From the NCBI RefSeq assembly GCF_019100565.1, contig NZ_JAHRID010000003.1, forward strand, positions 1-64,000: DNA of 64,000 nucleotides, written 5' to 3'. Of the stretch, positions 9,701 through 17,570 are shown piece by piece (within the stretch, counting starts at the first letter, position 1; every line of letters begins with the position of its first letter). The translations under genes were made by a program, and so were the position numbers. Under the pieces are notes generated by a model that saw nothing but the letters and a program-made list of their open reading frames with translations, ran no database searches and had not been told where the DNA came from. This DNA comes from Arsukibacterium indicum. GTDB taxonomy: Bacteria; Pseudomonadota; Gammaproteobacteria; Enterobacterales; Alteromonadaceae.

Positions 9701-9947
9701 GAACAGTTTGCGCCCCCGGCACTGACAACATGGCTGTAGTAAGAGGAAATGTCACTTGATCCTGCACTACTTGTGGTGCCTGTCCCGGATAGCTCGTCTT
9801 AATTATCACCTGCACATCAGAAAGATCGGGGAGTGCATCTACTGGCGTTTTTTGTAATGAATACAAACCACCAAACGCGATAATTAAGGTAATCAACAAA
9901 ACAAAGAAACGATTGCCGATAGACCATCTAATAATTGATTCAATCAT
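6783..9947 (-). CDS. cusA: Heavy-metal RND efflux transporter, CusA type
   Basis: A 1054-residue inner-membrane pump of the HME-RND family, the normal length for CusA/CzcA. It begins MIESIIRWSIGNRFFVLL, has two large periplasmic loops and two blocks of membrane helices, and the central block contains the HME signature GGIAIAIGAMTDGAIVMIENMHKH. Periplasmic Met residues suit Cu(I)/Ag(I) transport. It drives proton-coupled efflux through the CusB and CusC proteins encoded directly upstream with gaps of 14 bp or less. No truncation or frameshift is seen. Confidence 0.93.
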   Translation of the reverse strand: MIESIIRWSIGNRFFVLLITLIIAFGGLYSLQKTPVDALPDLSDVQVIIKTSYPGQAPQVVQDQVTFPLTTAMLSVPGAQTVRGYSFFGDSYVYIIFDDDTDLYWARSRVLEYLSQVASSLPDSAKPQLGPDATGVGWVYIYALTDKSGNHDLSQLRSIQDWFLKYELQTVPGVSEVSAVGGMVKQYQVQVDPDKLRAYNVPLSHIQMALKRGNKETGASVVEMAEAEYMVTATGYIQSVGDIEKIPLGINEQGTPLRIGDVATVNLGPQMRRGIAELNGEGEVVGGVVVMRFGENAQQTINGVKEKLESLKSSLPKGVEIVPVYDRSKLIDRAVDNLWSKLLEELAVVAIVCVAFLFHLRSSIVAVVTLPLGILVSFIIMYMQGINANIMSLGGIAIAIGAMTDGAIVMIENMHKHMEKTPLTDENRWQIVAKAASEVGPALFFSLLIITVSFLPVFILEAQEGRMFSPLAYTKTYAMAASAGLAITLVPVLMGYFIRGKVVSEKKNPLNRLLIAIYMPVLKQVMKFPKSTIVAAILVTIVGFWPVDKIGSEFIPPLDEGDLMYMPTTYPGISIGKARELLQQTDKLIRTVPEVETVFGKVGRAETATDPAPLTMIETFIQLKPQEQWREGVTTESLKAEFDKLVKFPGLTNAWVMPIKTRIDMLATGIKTPVGIKVAGPELDVIQEIGQQIEQILPEVTGTASVYSERVAGGRYIKVDISRDKASRFGLNIEDVQQVVSTAIGGMNVTQTVEGQERYPVNLRYPQDYRDSPEQLSRLPVVTPSGQRIALGDVADIRVENGPPGIKSENARLNGWTFIDIDGVDVGTYVESAKIHLANKLKLPAGYSITWAGQYEYMERAKEKLTYVLPLTLAIIVILLYLNFRAFSEVAIIIVTLPMAMIGGLWLMYLEGFNFSVAVGVGFIALAGVAVEIGVIMLVYLNQALAELKEKAVERAELISDDAYQDALLHGAGLRVRPVMMTVATIIIGLMPILYGTGTGSEIMSRIAAPMVGGMTSAVLLTLIVLPAIYSIIKKPEVNAFNKELSKAELKSNA

Positions 9948-9961
9948 TATTTTTCTCCCAC

Positions 9962-11704
9962 TTAATGATTAGAATGATCAACAGCAGCTTTATTTTCCTT
10001 GCCGTGTTGTTCATCTGATTCAAGAGAGATTTCAGTGATAACTAAGTCATCTCTAACCTCAAAAGTGAAAGTGACATTATCACCAACATTGAAATCAACT
10101 ATTTCTATATTGTCCGCGACGATAAAATCCATCGTCGCAGCAGGTCTATCCCACTTCTCTATTGGGCCTCGGCTAATATTTAGAATCCGTGTATCAATAT
10201 CAATCGCATTAATTAAACCTGATACTGTTGCTGATGATGCTTCAGGCTCACTCATGATATGAATTCCAGTAACTTCATATCCACCGTCTTCGGTTTTGCT
10301 CACTTCAAAGTGCAAAGATTGACCAGACTTCAGTGAATCAATATCTACCTTTTCACCTACATCGAAGTCCATTGTCATTTCAGGCCAATCCCAAGCCTCA
10401 GCAGGACCATGAGTAATATTAACCATACGATGTCCCGCCATGACGCTGTTGATTTCGCCTTCCATCCAAACAGAGTTAGGCACTTCATCATGAGTCATTC
10501 GTTTAAAGTCAGAGCTTTTACTTGATTCAGAATCAATCAAGAATTGGGCAGATGTCACCACAACGTCATCTTCATTTAAGCCGTCTAATATTTCGATGCT
10601 GTCGATATCAACCCGGCCAATAGTCACTTCAATAGATTTAAATTGCCCATCACCCAAGGCAAGTACAACTCTGTCTTGTTTCCCAGTGCGAATGACGGCT
10701 TCTTTAGGTACGAGTATCGTGCTATCAGCTTGATTAGCGTGAATAGATACTTGGGCAAACATGTTTGGTTTTAATTGATAGTCTGGGTTATCAAATTTCA
10801 GTCGCACTCGGAGTGTGCGTGTTTTACTGTTCAATGTTGGATAAACATAATCAACGACACCAGCCCAGTCCTCACCTGGTAAATAATCCAGTGTCATTGA
10901 TACAGGAAGTCCTTTTTTAATTAAGGCTGCGTCACGTTCAAACACTTCTGCTTCAACCCAAACTTGATCTAGCTGGCCAATGCTTAATAAGGTGTTTCCC
11001 GGCTTTACATAAAAACCTTCTCTAACCTTCAAACCATCGACAACACCTGCTTGTGGTGAATAAAAGGTAATTGTTTGCTGAACCTTTCTTGTCTTTTCTA
11101 ACTTTTGAATGAAATCTGAAGAAAGCTGTAACGCTTTAAGGCGATCTTTGGCTGCTGAAATTAAGGAACTATTATCGCGCTTTAACGCTATTAACAGTTC
11201 TTCTTGCGCGTTAACTAACTGAGGAGAATATAGTGTATAAAGAGGCTGCCCTTTCTCTACAGGGTTACCTGCTGCTTTGATGTAAAGTTTTTCAATCCAG
11301 CCATCAACCCGTGGGTGGATATGAATTAGCTTATCTTCGTCATATTGAACGTAACCTACCGTTGAGATTTCAGTATGCATATTTTTCAGTTCAACAGGTG
11401 CAGTGCGAACCCCAAGGTTATTCACTACATGAGGCGCAATTTTTACTGCTCCGGGGCCAAAGTCATCACCAGATGATCCTTCCTCATACACAGGAATTAA
11501 ATCCATCCCCATAGGCGACTTACCGGGCTTGTCCCGGCGGTAATTAGAATCCATCGGTGCAACCCAATACAGAGGCTTTTTCTCTGCTGATGTAGCTTCC
11601 TCAGTATCACTGTTTGAGCCTGCACCTTGATATAAGCTCAATGCTCCTGCACCTAGTGCTGCCCCAATAATGACGGCAATAATTGTTTTCGTATTCGTTG
11701 ACAT
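9962..11704 (-). CDS. cusB: CusB-type adaptor with two C-terminal CusF-like domains
   Basis: A 580-residue membrane-fusion protein, much longer than the roughly 400 residues of classical CusB. After an N-terminal anchor comes the heavy-metal-binding domain (YWVAPMDSNYRRDKPGKSPMGMDLIP), then the lipoyl, hairpin and beta-barrel parts. Two successive CusF-like domains follow the adaptor core: one around residues 415-485 with the WPEMTMDF Cu(I)-binding motif, and a second around 490-560 where the equivalent reads RPAATMDF and has lost the motif's first Met. It links CusA to CusC, and the fused domains probably deliver Cu(I). Its ATG overlaps the stop codon of the outer-membrane gene. Confidence 0.92.
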   Translation of the reverse strand: MSTNTKTIIAVIIGAALGAGALSLYQGAGSNSDTEEATSAEKKPLYWVAPMDSNYRRDKPGKSPMGMDLIPVYEEGSSGDDFGPGAVKIAPHVVNNLGVRTAPVELKNMHTEISTVGYVQYDEDKLIHIHPRVDGWIEKLYIKAAGNPVEKGQPLYTLYSPQLVNAQEELLIALKRDNSSLISAAKDRLKALQLSSDFIQKLEKTRKVQQTITFYSPQAGVVDGLKVREGFYVKPGNTLLSIGQLDQVWVEAEVFERDAALIKKGLPVSMTLDYLPGEDWAGVVDYVYPTLNSKTRTLRVRLKFDNPDYQLKPNMFAQVSIHANQADSTILVPKEAVIRTGKQDRVVLALGDGQFKSIEVTIGRVDIDSIEILDGLNEDDVVVTSAQFLIDSESSKSSDFKRMTHDEVPNSVWMEGEINSVMAGHRMVNITHGPAEAWDWPEMTMDFDVGEKVDIDSLKSGQSLHFEVSKTEDGGYEVTGIHIMSEPEASSATVSGLINAIDIDTRILNISRGPIEKWDRPAATMDFIVADNIEIVDFNVGDNVTFTFEVRDDLVITEISLESDEQHGKENKAAVDHSNH

Positions 11705-13131
11705 TATTTTTCTCCAAATTGCTTATTGGATAAGTGCTGATTAGTTTTGTGCGAAGTGTGCAATGGCTTATGTTCAGCATTTGATTTAGATTGAGAATGC
11801 GCAAAGAAATAGTTGATGCGAGCAACTGTTTTAAGTGCGTCAACATCAATTCTTAAGGCTGATATTCTGGCATTTAATTCTGCGATTCTTGCTCGAACAA
11901 CTTCGGCAAAATCGCCATCATCATTGGTGTAAGCCGTCAAAGACGCTTCCGCTTGGTCATGAGTTTGTTTAAGGAGTTGTTCTTGATAGATAGATTGTCT
12001 ATCAGATAAACGCTTAAGCTGTCTAAGTTCCTTTTCCACCGCACTGATCATTTGCTTTGTCAGCAATAGTTTCTCGGTTTTAACAGCCTCTGAATCTGCA
12101 ATAGAAGCTGCAACTTGCTTATCTTGTCTGTTCTCGGTAAACAACGGTAAATCAAACGTTACCCCAACAGAAAATAAATCAGCTCGGCTATCACCAGAAG
12201 GCATATTGTCACGATAGGCATAGCTCGCATTAACACCCCATTGCGGCTTATATTGCTGTTTAGCTAATTCAACACCTTTTTCTGAAGATTTGCGTTTTAC
12301 ATCAATTGCAAGTATGGCTGGATGATTAGCAAGAGCCTGAGCCAATAGATTTCTTGAGTAATTAGATGCTTTTAGGACTGTTGGATTATTCAATTGAATC
12401 GAAGGCAATTCTTTTGAGACGCTAAACTCTAGTGGTTGCGCGTCAAAGTTGAATGATTCATTCAATCGGTCAGCATCGTAAATATGAAGCCACTCATTAA
12501 GGCGAGCGATTGTCGTTTCTAGTTTCTGCTTTTCCGAAGTTAATCTGTCATCTAACTGCACTATTTCCAATTGAGCACGAATAACATCTTGCTGTCTAGT
12601 TTTACCAACAACGTTTGAATAGCTAGCTTTAGCCACTTCCGCCATCTGCTCAAAGAGAGACCAATCATCTTCAATCAATTTAATAGTTTTCTGGGCTAAG
12701 TAAGCATCTAACCAAAGTTGTGACACTTGGCTTTTCAACTTAGCTTTACGATCCTCTCGTAGCAGTGGAAATTTCGTGGACTCAATTTGTAACTGGTCTT
12801 TCTTGATCTCTAGACTGTCGCCTCTCGGAAACATTTGAGAGACGCCAACCGTTAGCTGAGTCATTCCTTCCTGATCTAAATCCCAAGTATCTGTTGGTAA
12901 ATTCATTATCCCTAGCGATACTTTCGGATCAGGCAAAGTACCTGAAGCAATACTTCTATTTTCAACTGCACTTTGTTTCAATCGGCTACCATGAAGCCAA
13001 GGATCATTTTGCTGAGCTAAGGTGATAGCTTGTTCAAGCGACACTACTTTCTCAGCTTGAGCTGAGAATACAGATAAGCCGAGTATTAGTGCAGTTGAAA
13101 GTGAAGTAAGGTTTGAAGCGTTCAATTTCAT
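11704..13131 (-). CDS. cusC: TolC-family outer-membrane efflux protein, CusC type
   Basis: A 475-residue protein with a signal peptide ending SVFSAQA and two repeats of the TolC-like barrel and long coiled helices. It opens with the usual VVSLEQAITLAQQNDPWL and ends in a His-rich tail. It forms the outer-membrane exit duct of the CusCBA pump. The gene overlaps both neighbours by a base or so (TAATG junctions), showing translational coupling from the DUF411 gene through to cusA. There is no lipobox, unlike E. coli CusC. Confidence 0.88.
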   Translation of the reverse strand: MKLNASNLTSLSTALILGLSVFSAQAEKVVSLEQAITLAQQNDPWLHGSRLKQSAVENRSIASGTLPDPKVSLGIMNLPTDTWDLDQEGMTQLTVGVSQMFPRGDSLEIKKDQLQIESTKFPLLREDRKAKLKSQVSQLWLDAYLAQKTIKLIEDDWSLFEQMAEVAKASYSNVVGKTRQQDVIRAQLEIVQLDDRLTSEKQKLETTIARLNEWLHIYDADRLNESFNFDAQPLEFSVSKELPSIQLNNPTVLKASNYSRNLLAQALANHPAILAIDVKRKSSEKGVELAKQQYKPQWGVNASYAYRDNMPSGDSRADLFSVGVTFDLPLFTENRQDKQVAASIADSEAVKTEKLLLTKQMISAVEKELRQLKRLSDRQSIYQEQLLKQTHDQAEASLTAYTNDDGDFAEVVRARIAELNARISALRIDVDALKTVARINYFFAHSQSKSNAEHKPLHTSHKTNQHLSNKQFGEK

Positions 13132-13628
13132 TAGAATTGCTCCTCGTATGTCTTAACTTTTGCATAGACTTTACTCGTTCCATCTTTAAATAAAATTAAT
13201 ACGTTATATGACATAAAGCGGTCATCGACTTCCATACCGGGAGAGCCAACTGGCATTGCTGGAACTGAAAGCCCAATCGCATTGGGATGTTCTTCTGATA
13301 AGAACTGCTGAATAAATTTAGCAGGTATATGACCTTCAAAGGCAAATCCATTTCTACTCACTGCCGTGTGGCATGAACGGTAATTAGGTTTGATACCATA
13401 CTTAGTTTTGATGTTGTCGATGTTTTGGAAATCTTTGGAATGCGCAACGATCCCTTTGTCTTCAATATGAGTTATCCATTTTTTACAACACCCACAAGTT
13501 GGGGTTTTATAAACGATTAACTCCAAAGGTGTTACGTCGTTATTGTGTGCATGCTTATGTTCATTGGCGTTTGCAAACGCAGGTAAAAGCAGCATTACAA
13601 CTGCTATTTTTAAATACTTATTGATCAT
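13131..13628 (-). CDS. DUF411 periplasmic metal-binding protein
   Basis: A 165-residue exported protein: signal peptide (AVVMLLLPAFANA), a short His-rich stretch (HKHAHNN), then a DUF411 domain with the thioredoxin-like Cys cluster TPTCGCCKKW, the RSCHTAV motif and the SVPAMPVGSPGME segment. DUF411 proteins are associated with copper resistance, but their exact chemistry is unsettled. It starts the cus operon here, and a second member lies at 22037-22552 with very similar core motifs. Confidence 0.82.
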   Translation of the reverse strand: MINKYLKIAVVMLLLPAFANANEHKHAHNNDVTPLELIVYKTPTCGCCKKWITHIEDKGIVAHSKDFQNIDNIKTKYGIKPNYRSCHTAVSRNGFAFEGHIPAKFIQQFLSEEHPNAIGLSVPAMPVGSPGMEVDDRFMSYNVLILFKDGTSKVYAKVKTYEEQF

Positions 13629-13717
13629 TTTTGCCCCCAGACATCGCTGGAAAATAGCTATAGCGCTACGACGCTATATTGACTAACAGAAAAATTAATT
13701 AAATGTGCGCGAAATTT

Positions 13718-13734
13718 AGACGCACTGATCCTGT
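13718..13734. repeat. Second copy of the 17-bp 3' element
   Basis: AGACGCACTGATCCTGT, identical to 4951-4967, placed one base beyond the stop codon of the second His/Cys-rich exported gene. Unlike the first copy, it is not followed by a T run on the minus strand. Confidence 0.6.
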
Positions 13735-13735
13735 A

Positions 13736-14083
13736 TTAGGCAAAAATTGGTGGACGATAAAGGGAAGTGGAAATTGAATGAGGTTGTTTAGATTGCAGAG
13801 CAGCTACAGATTCACGCAATATTTGAATATCTGTCGAGTCAACACTGGAATTTAGGACTGTCGTAGATGAGCAAGCATTTGCAGGACAAATACATTCAAC
13901 GTCACAACAATCTTCTGATTGACCATTACTGCTTTTATTCATATCACCATGATCCATGTTCATGTGTGATTCGTGACAACCTGATGACATTTCGTAAGGC
14001 ATAGCAGAATACGCAAATGCTTGCCCTACAAAGGCAAATAGCATAAGCGTTATTACTAAGACTTTTGAAAATGCTTTAGACAT
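13736..14083 (-). CDS. Exported His/Cys-rich protein, CopL-like paralogue
   Basis: About 115 residues from the ATG at 14083; a TTG at 14101 lies nearer a GGAGG site and is the alternative start. It has a signal peptide (VLVITLMLFAFVGQAFA), a His/Met segment (HESHMNMDHGDMNK), a Cys cluster (CCDVECICPANAC) and the tail TSLYRPPIFA that it shares with the protein at 4970-5392. The shared tail and 3' flank show that the two genes are paralogues. A role in binding periplasmic copper is inferred from composition and from the cus operon that follows. Confidence 0.6.
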   Translation of the reverse strand: MSKAFSKVLVITLMLFAFVGQAFAYSAMPYEMSSGCHESHMNMDHGDMNKSSNGQSEDCCDVECICPANACSSTTVLNSSVDSTDIQILRESVAALQSKQPHSISTSLYRPPIFA

Positions 14084-14171
14084 AAAATTCTCATAAAACA
14101 ATACACCTCCTATGCTAATACAAATTTTCGAATAAGTAAATTGATGTCATGTAAACATTTATGAATATTTG

Positions 14172-15492
14172 CTGAGGGATCCCCTCGAATTTGACCATAG
14201 TATCAGCTCTTTTCCAGTTTGATGACACCCCAGTCAAACTCTGCGGCCCAGAGCATGACTTGCCGTCTTGCCGCTTGTATCTCTTCTTCAGTTAAGCCCA
14301 GCTGGGCGGCCTTTGATAATCGCATTCCCAGGTAGTTAAATGAGAGTACTCGCCGATGTTTGATGCTGTTAGCCTGAAACTGCAAGTGCTTCCCGGCCAG
14401 CTCTGCCGCCAGCCCTATCATGTAATGCAACCAATTTGCCAGTGCCGCCAATAGCAACAGCACTTCCAATCGTTCGCGTTTATAAGTACGGTGGGCTTCG
14501 CTACCTAAGCCATAGGTCTGGCTTTTCTGGTCGCGGAAGCTCTCTTCTATTTGCATGCGTTTGCCGTAGCATTTGGCAATCTTCGTCGCGTAATCGAAGC
14601 AATTGGGCAAGGATGAGACCAACAACCACGGCTCTTTATATTGCTTGTGTTTGTCGGATTTTCGCAGCTTCCAACCGGTGCCCACCAGCACGGCGTGAGT
14701 GCGATATTGCTGGGCTTTGGTCAGCTGAACTTCACCCAATAGCTGCGGCGTGGAGCGCGCCTTTTTGTACACTTTTGCCTCGGTGACAAAGTCATTTTGT
14801 CCAGGCAGTTGCAGTGTCTGGTTGCCACGCACTCTGGCAATGTAGTGCCAGCCGAGCTTACGTATTTGCTTAAACCACGGCACTTTAAAACCCGCATCGG
14901 TAATAATCACCGGCTTAAAATCTGCTGGCAGTACCTGCTTTAATCGGTGTAAAAACGCCTTGTGTACGTGCGGACACGTATACTCGTCCATCGGTGCGAC
15001 CACCTGATGTAACGTCAGCGGGCGACCTTCCAGCGCCAGGCTGGCACGCAGGATAAAATGGCGCTTTTCTGTGTCGGCATTGCTCCAGCCCACTAAAATC
15101 AGCGGCTGTTTTCCCTGGCGCAGCAAGCGTGTCATTTTGCCATAAATAAGCGGTGCCTCTGCTTGAAGCGCTTCATTTTTCAGCAAGCGGTCAGCGCGTT
15201 TAATACCATGCTTTTCAGAGGTTTTACTGTCAAAACCTCGCCCGATAGCGGTTACGGTGCATTGGCGATTTTGCATCAAGCTTTGTACTGCCGCCCCCAA
15301 AGCAAAAAACCGGGCTTTGTGCATACATTTTGGGGTGACAAATGAGAGGAAATCGGCGAGCATTGTTTTTACATTCATGGCAGCATTCATGGTTAGGTGT
15401 TTTTGGCGAAAGATCAGATCGGGAACTGCCATGAATGTTCCCTTCGCCTCTAACTATTTGTTTTATCTACGCCATTCGTGGGGATTCGTCAG
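14172..15492 (-). mobile_element. IS4-family (IS10-like) insertion sequence
   Basis: Terminal inverted repeats are visible: the left end opens CTGAGGGATCCCCTCGAAT and the right end, read inward on the other strand, CTGACGAATCCCCACGAAT. These resemble IS10 ends. The element is about 1.32 kb with one full-length transposase. No matching target duplication is seen next to the ends (GAATATTTG left, CTATATTGC right), so a flank may have been rearranged after insertion. Confidence 0.8.
14203..15432 (-). CDS. IS4-family transposase
   Basis: A 409-residue DDE transposase. Catalytic landmarks are VGWSNAD (first Asp), VIITDAGFKVPW (second Asp) and the YREK-type block KRMQIEESFRDQKS, which carries the Glu. 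Overall order and spacing match IS10-like members of the IS4 family. The first 14-20 residues may not be translated, since internal Met codons (for example MNAAMNVKTML) are plausible starts. It appears intact, so the element could still be active. Confidence 0.87.
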   Translation of the reverse strand: MAVPDLIFRQKHLTMNAAMNVKTMLADFLSFVTPKCMHKARFFALGAAVQSLMQNRQCTVTAIGRGFDSKTSEKHGIKRADRLLKNEALQAEAPLIYGKMTRLLRQGKQPLILVGWSNADTEKRHFILRASLALEGRPLTLHQVVAPMDEYTCPHVHKAFLHRLKQVLPADFKPVIITDAGFKVPWFKQIRKLGWHYIARVRGNQTLQLPGQNDFVTEAKVYKKARSTPQLLGEVQLTKAQQYRTHAVLVGTGWKLRKSDKHKQYKEPWLLVSSLPNCFDYATKIAKCYGKRMQIEESFRDQKSQTYGLGSEAHRTYKRERLEVLLLLAALANWLHYMIGLAAELAGKHLQFQANSIKHRRVLSFNYLGMRLSKAAQLGLTEEEIQAARRQVMLWAAEFDWGVIKLEKS

Positions 15493-15585
15493 CTATATTG
15501 CTTTAATTAAACTTACAAATACTTTTAGGTACATCTGATATTTGTGCAAGCTATAAATTCGTTGCTCACCATTGACTAGAAGTGT

Positions 15586-15677
15586 CCGCTTTTGGCACAC
15601 AGCAGAAGTATCACTTGCGTCACCAAATTCATCAAATAGCTCATACTACTATCTGAACGGTAAATTGAGTTTAAGGC
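15586..15677. repeat. Upstream flank shared by two SRAP genes
   Basis: The roughly 90 bp before this SRAP gene (beginning GTCCGCTTTTGGCACACAGC) recur before the intact copy at about 42229-42327 with few differences. The duplication therefore covers promoter plus gene, not just coding sequence, and both copies lie in the same orientation as a direct repeat. Confidence 0.75.
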
Positions 15678-16091
15678 ATGTGCGGAAGACTTAACGTAAT
15701 TGACGACCCCGGTGTTAGAGAACTGTGTGAAGGACTGCAGATCCAGCTGTTCCCTGAGAGCCAAATATTTAGCAGGTTTATTCGGGCTACGAATCAGGTC
15801 AGTATTGTCAGGCAGAGAGATCGCGTCCATAGAATGGACAATGCTATTTGGTGGCTGTTACTTGAGCAAACTGCTACCGGCTTTAAGCCATCTAAGTACA
15901 CTTCGTTTAACACTCGGTATGACAAGCTTAATTTTAAGGGAACTGCTGGCTACCAGGCATACCGCCATAGTCGGTGTGTTATTCCAGCTAAGGGCTTTGG
16001 CGAAACGGAGTACGTGAACAACAAGCCACTGCATTACCATGACCTAGTTGCTAAAGATGGCGCTATTTTACTTGGCGGCCTGTGCAGGGAG
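15678..16091 (+). pseudogene. SRAP (YedK/HMCES-like) gene, 3' part lost at an IS256 element
   Basis: The frame begins MCGRLNV, where Cys2 is the catalytic residue of SOS-response-associated peptidases that crosslink to abasic sites in single-stranded DNA. It continues through the IPAKGFGETEY motif. Similarity to the intact copy at 42328-43017 stops after GGLCRE (residue 138), exactly where the IS256 left inverted repeat starts. The second half, including the active-site His region, is absent on the other side of the IS, so a deletion accompanied or followed the insertion. Not functional. Confidence 0.82.
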
Positions 16092-17398
16092 GAGACTATA
16101 AAATCTTCTGTGTAAGTGGCTGTTTATCATAACGATACTCGGTCACCGTACATGATCATAAACTGCGTCATGGCAGGCTTCCAATCTCGCTGTGGCATTG
16201 TCCACTTTTTAGCAATCTGGTGTAAAGCCAGATACAACAACTTCAACACCGCATCATCATTAGGGAATGACCGTCTGGTCTTGGTGACCTGACGCAGGCT
16301 GGCGTTTAGCGATTCAATGGCATTGGTGGTGTAAATGACCTTGCGTATATCCGGCGGGTAATCGAAGAACACGCTCAGTCGTGTCCAGTTGTCGCGCCAG
16401 GATTTGCTGATGCTTGGATGCTGGTTATCCCAGGTTTCGGCGAACTGCTCCAGTGCCTGCTCTGCTTGCTGCAAGGTAGCTGCGCCATAGATAGTTTTAA
16501 GGTGTGCTGCGACGGCTTTACGCTCTTTCCAGCTGACGAAGCGCAGGCTGTTGCGGATTTGATGCACGATGCACAGTTGTATCTGCGTTTTAGGGTAAAC
16601 CGCCTCAATCGCTTCCGGGAAGCCTTTGAGGCCATCAACGCAGGCGATAAAGATATCTTCCACACCGCGGTTTTTCAGCTCGTTCATCACCGACAGCCAG
16701 AACTTGGCACCTTCGGTTTGCGCTATCCATAAGCCCAGTAGCTCTTTCTCGCCATCTGTGTTTACGCCAAGGGCAAGGTAGACAGACTTGTTCTGAATGC
16801 TGCCAGAATCGCGACTACGCACGACCAGGCAGTCCAGATACACTATCGGGTACACCGGCGCTAATGGCCGCTGCTGCCAGGCTTTAACCTCGTCCAGTAC
16901 GGCATTGGTTACCTGGGAGATAAAGGTCGGTGAGACTTCAACACCATAGGCTTCTTCAAAGTGGGCCTGAATATCGCGGGTAGACATACCTCTGGCATAC
17001 AGCGAGACAATTCGCTCATCAAAACCACCGAGCTGTTTCTCGCCTTTCTTAACCAGCTTAGGTTCAAAGCTGCCATTACGGTCTCGCGGTGTTTCAAGCT
17101 CGATATCGCCGTGCATGCTGCGTACTGATTTACGGCTTTTACCGTTGCGGGAGTTACCGCTGTTTTTAACGGCGGCATCATGTTTGGCATAACCAAGATG
17201 CTGCTCCATCTCGGCTTCAAGCGCACGCTCAGCAAGCTTTTTGGTCAACTGCTTAAGAATTCCTTGCTCACCAAGCAGGTCTTCCGGGGATTTATAGTCA
17301 GCTAATAACTGATCGATAAGCTGGTCTGATACTGGCATTCTTTATTCCTTTCAATTACATGGATAGAATGCCACTTACACAGATTTTTTTACACTCTC
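16092..17398 (-). mobile_element. IS256-family insertion sequence
   Basis: Inverted repeats are readable at both ends. The left end starts GAGACTATAAAATC and the right end, inverted, starts GAGAGTGTAAAAAAATC; both then share TCTGTGTAAGTGGC. The element is about 1.31 kb with one transposase gene. No 8-9 bp target duplication flanks it and the interrupted SRAP gene does not resume, which indicates an adjacent deletion. Confidence 0.85.
16127..17338 (-). CDS. IS256/Mutator-family transposase
   Basis: A 403-residue transposase with family landmarks: the N-terminal LLGEQGILKQLTKKLAERAL region, the first catalytic Asp in YPIVYLDCLVV, the second in DIFIACVDGLKGFPEAI, and the C-terminal VIYTTNAIESLNASLR segment holding the Glu. 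The length is normal and no disruption is seen, so it is probably functional. It fills the IS between the two inverted repeats. Confidence 0.92.
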   Translation of the reverse strand: MPVSDQLIDQLLADYKSPEDLLGEQGILKQLTKKLAERALEAEMEQHLGYAKHDAAVKNSGNSRNGKSRKSVRSMHGDIELETPRDRNGSFEPKLVKKGEKQLGGFDERIVSLYARGMSTRDIQAHFEEAYGVEVSPTFISQVTNAVLDEVKAWQQRPLAPVYPIVYLDCLVVRSRDSGSIQNKSVYLALGVNTDGEKELLGLWIAQTEGAKFWLSVMNELKNRGVEDIFIACVDGLKGFPEAIEAVYPKTQIQLCIVHQIRNSLRFVSWKERKAVAAHLKTIYGAATLQQAEQALEQFAETWDNQHPSISKSWRDNWTRLSVFFDYPPDIRKVIYTTNAIESLNASLRQVTKTRRSFPNDDAVLKLLYLALHQIAKKWTMPQRDWKPAMTQFMIMYGDRVSL

Positions 17399-17570
17399 CC
17401 AATTTCACAAAAGAATTGATATGCAAGCCTGTCCATTTTGTGTTGACGGCTTTATGTGGCGACTCAGGGCCCATCAATTATAACTTATCAATTATAGATG
17501 GCGTATCACCAAATTGATTTTGCCTACGCCGGCGTGATGTTTAAGATCACGCATCTTTAAATTTTAACGT

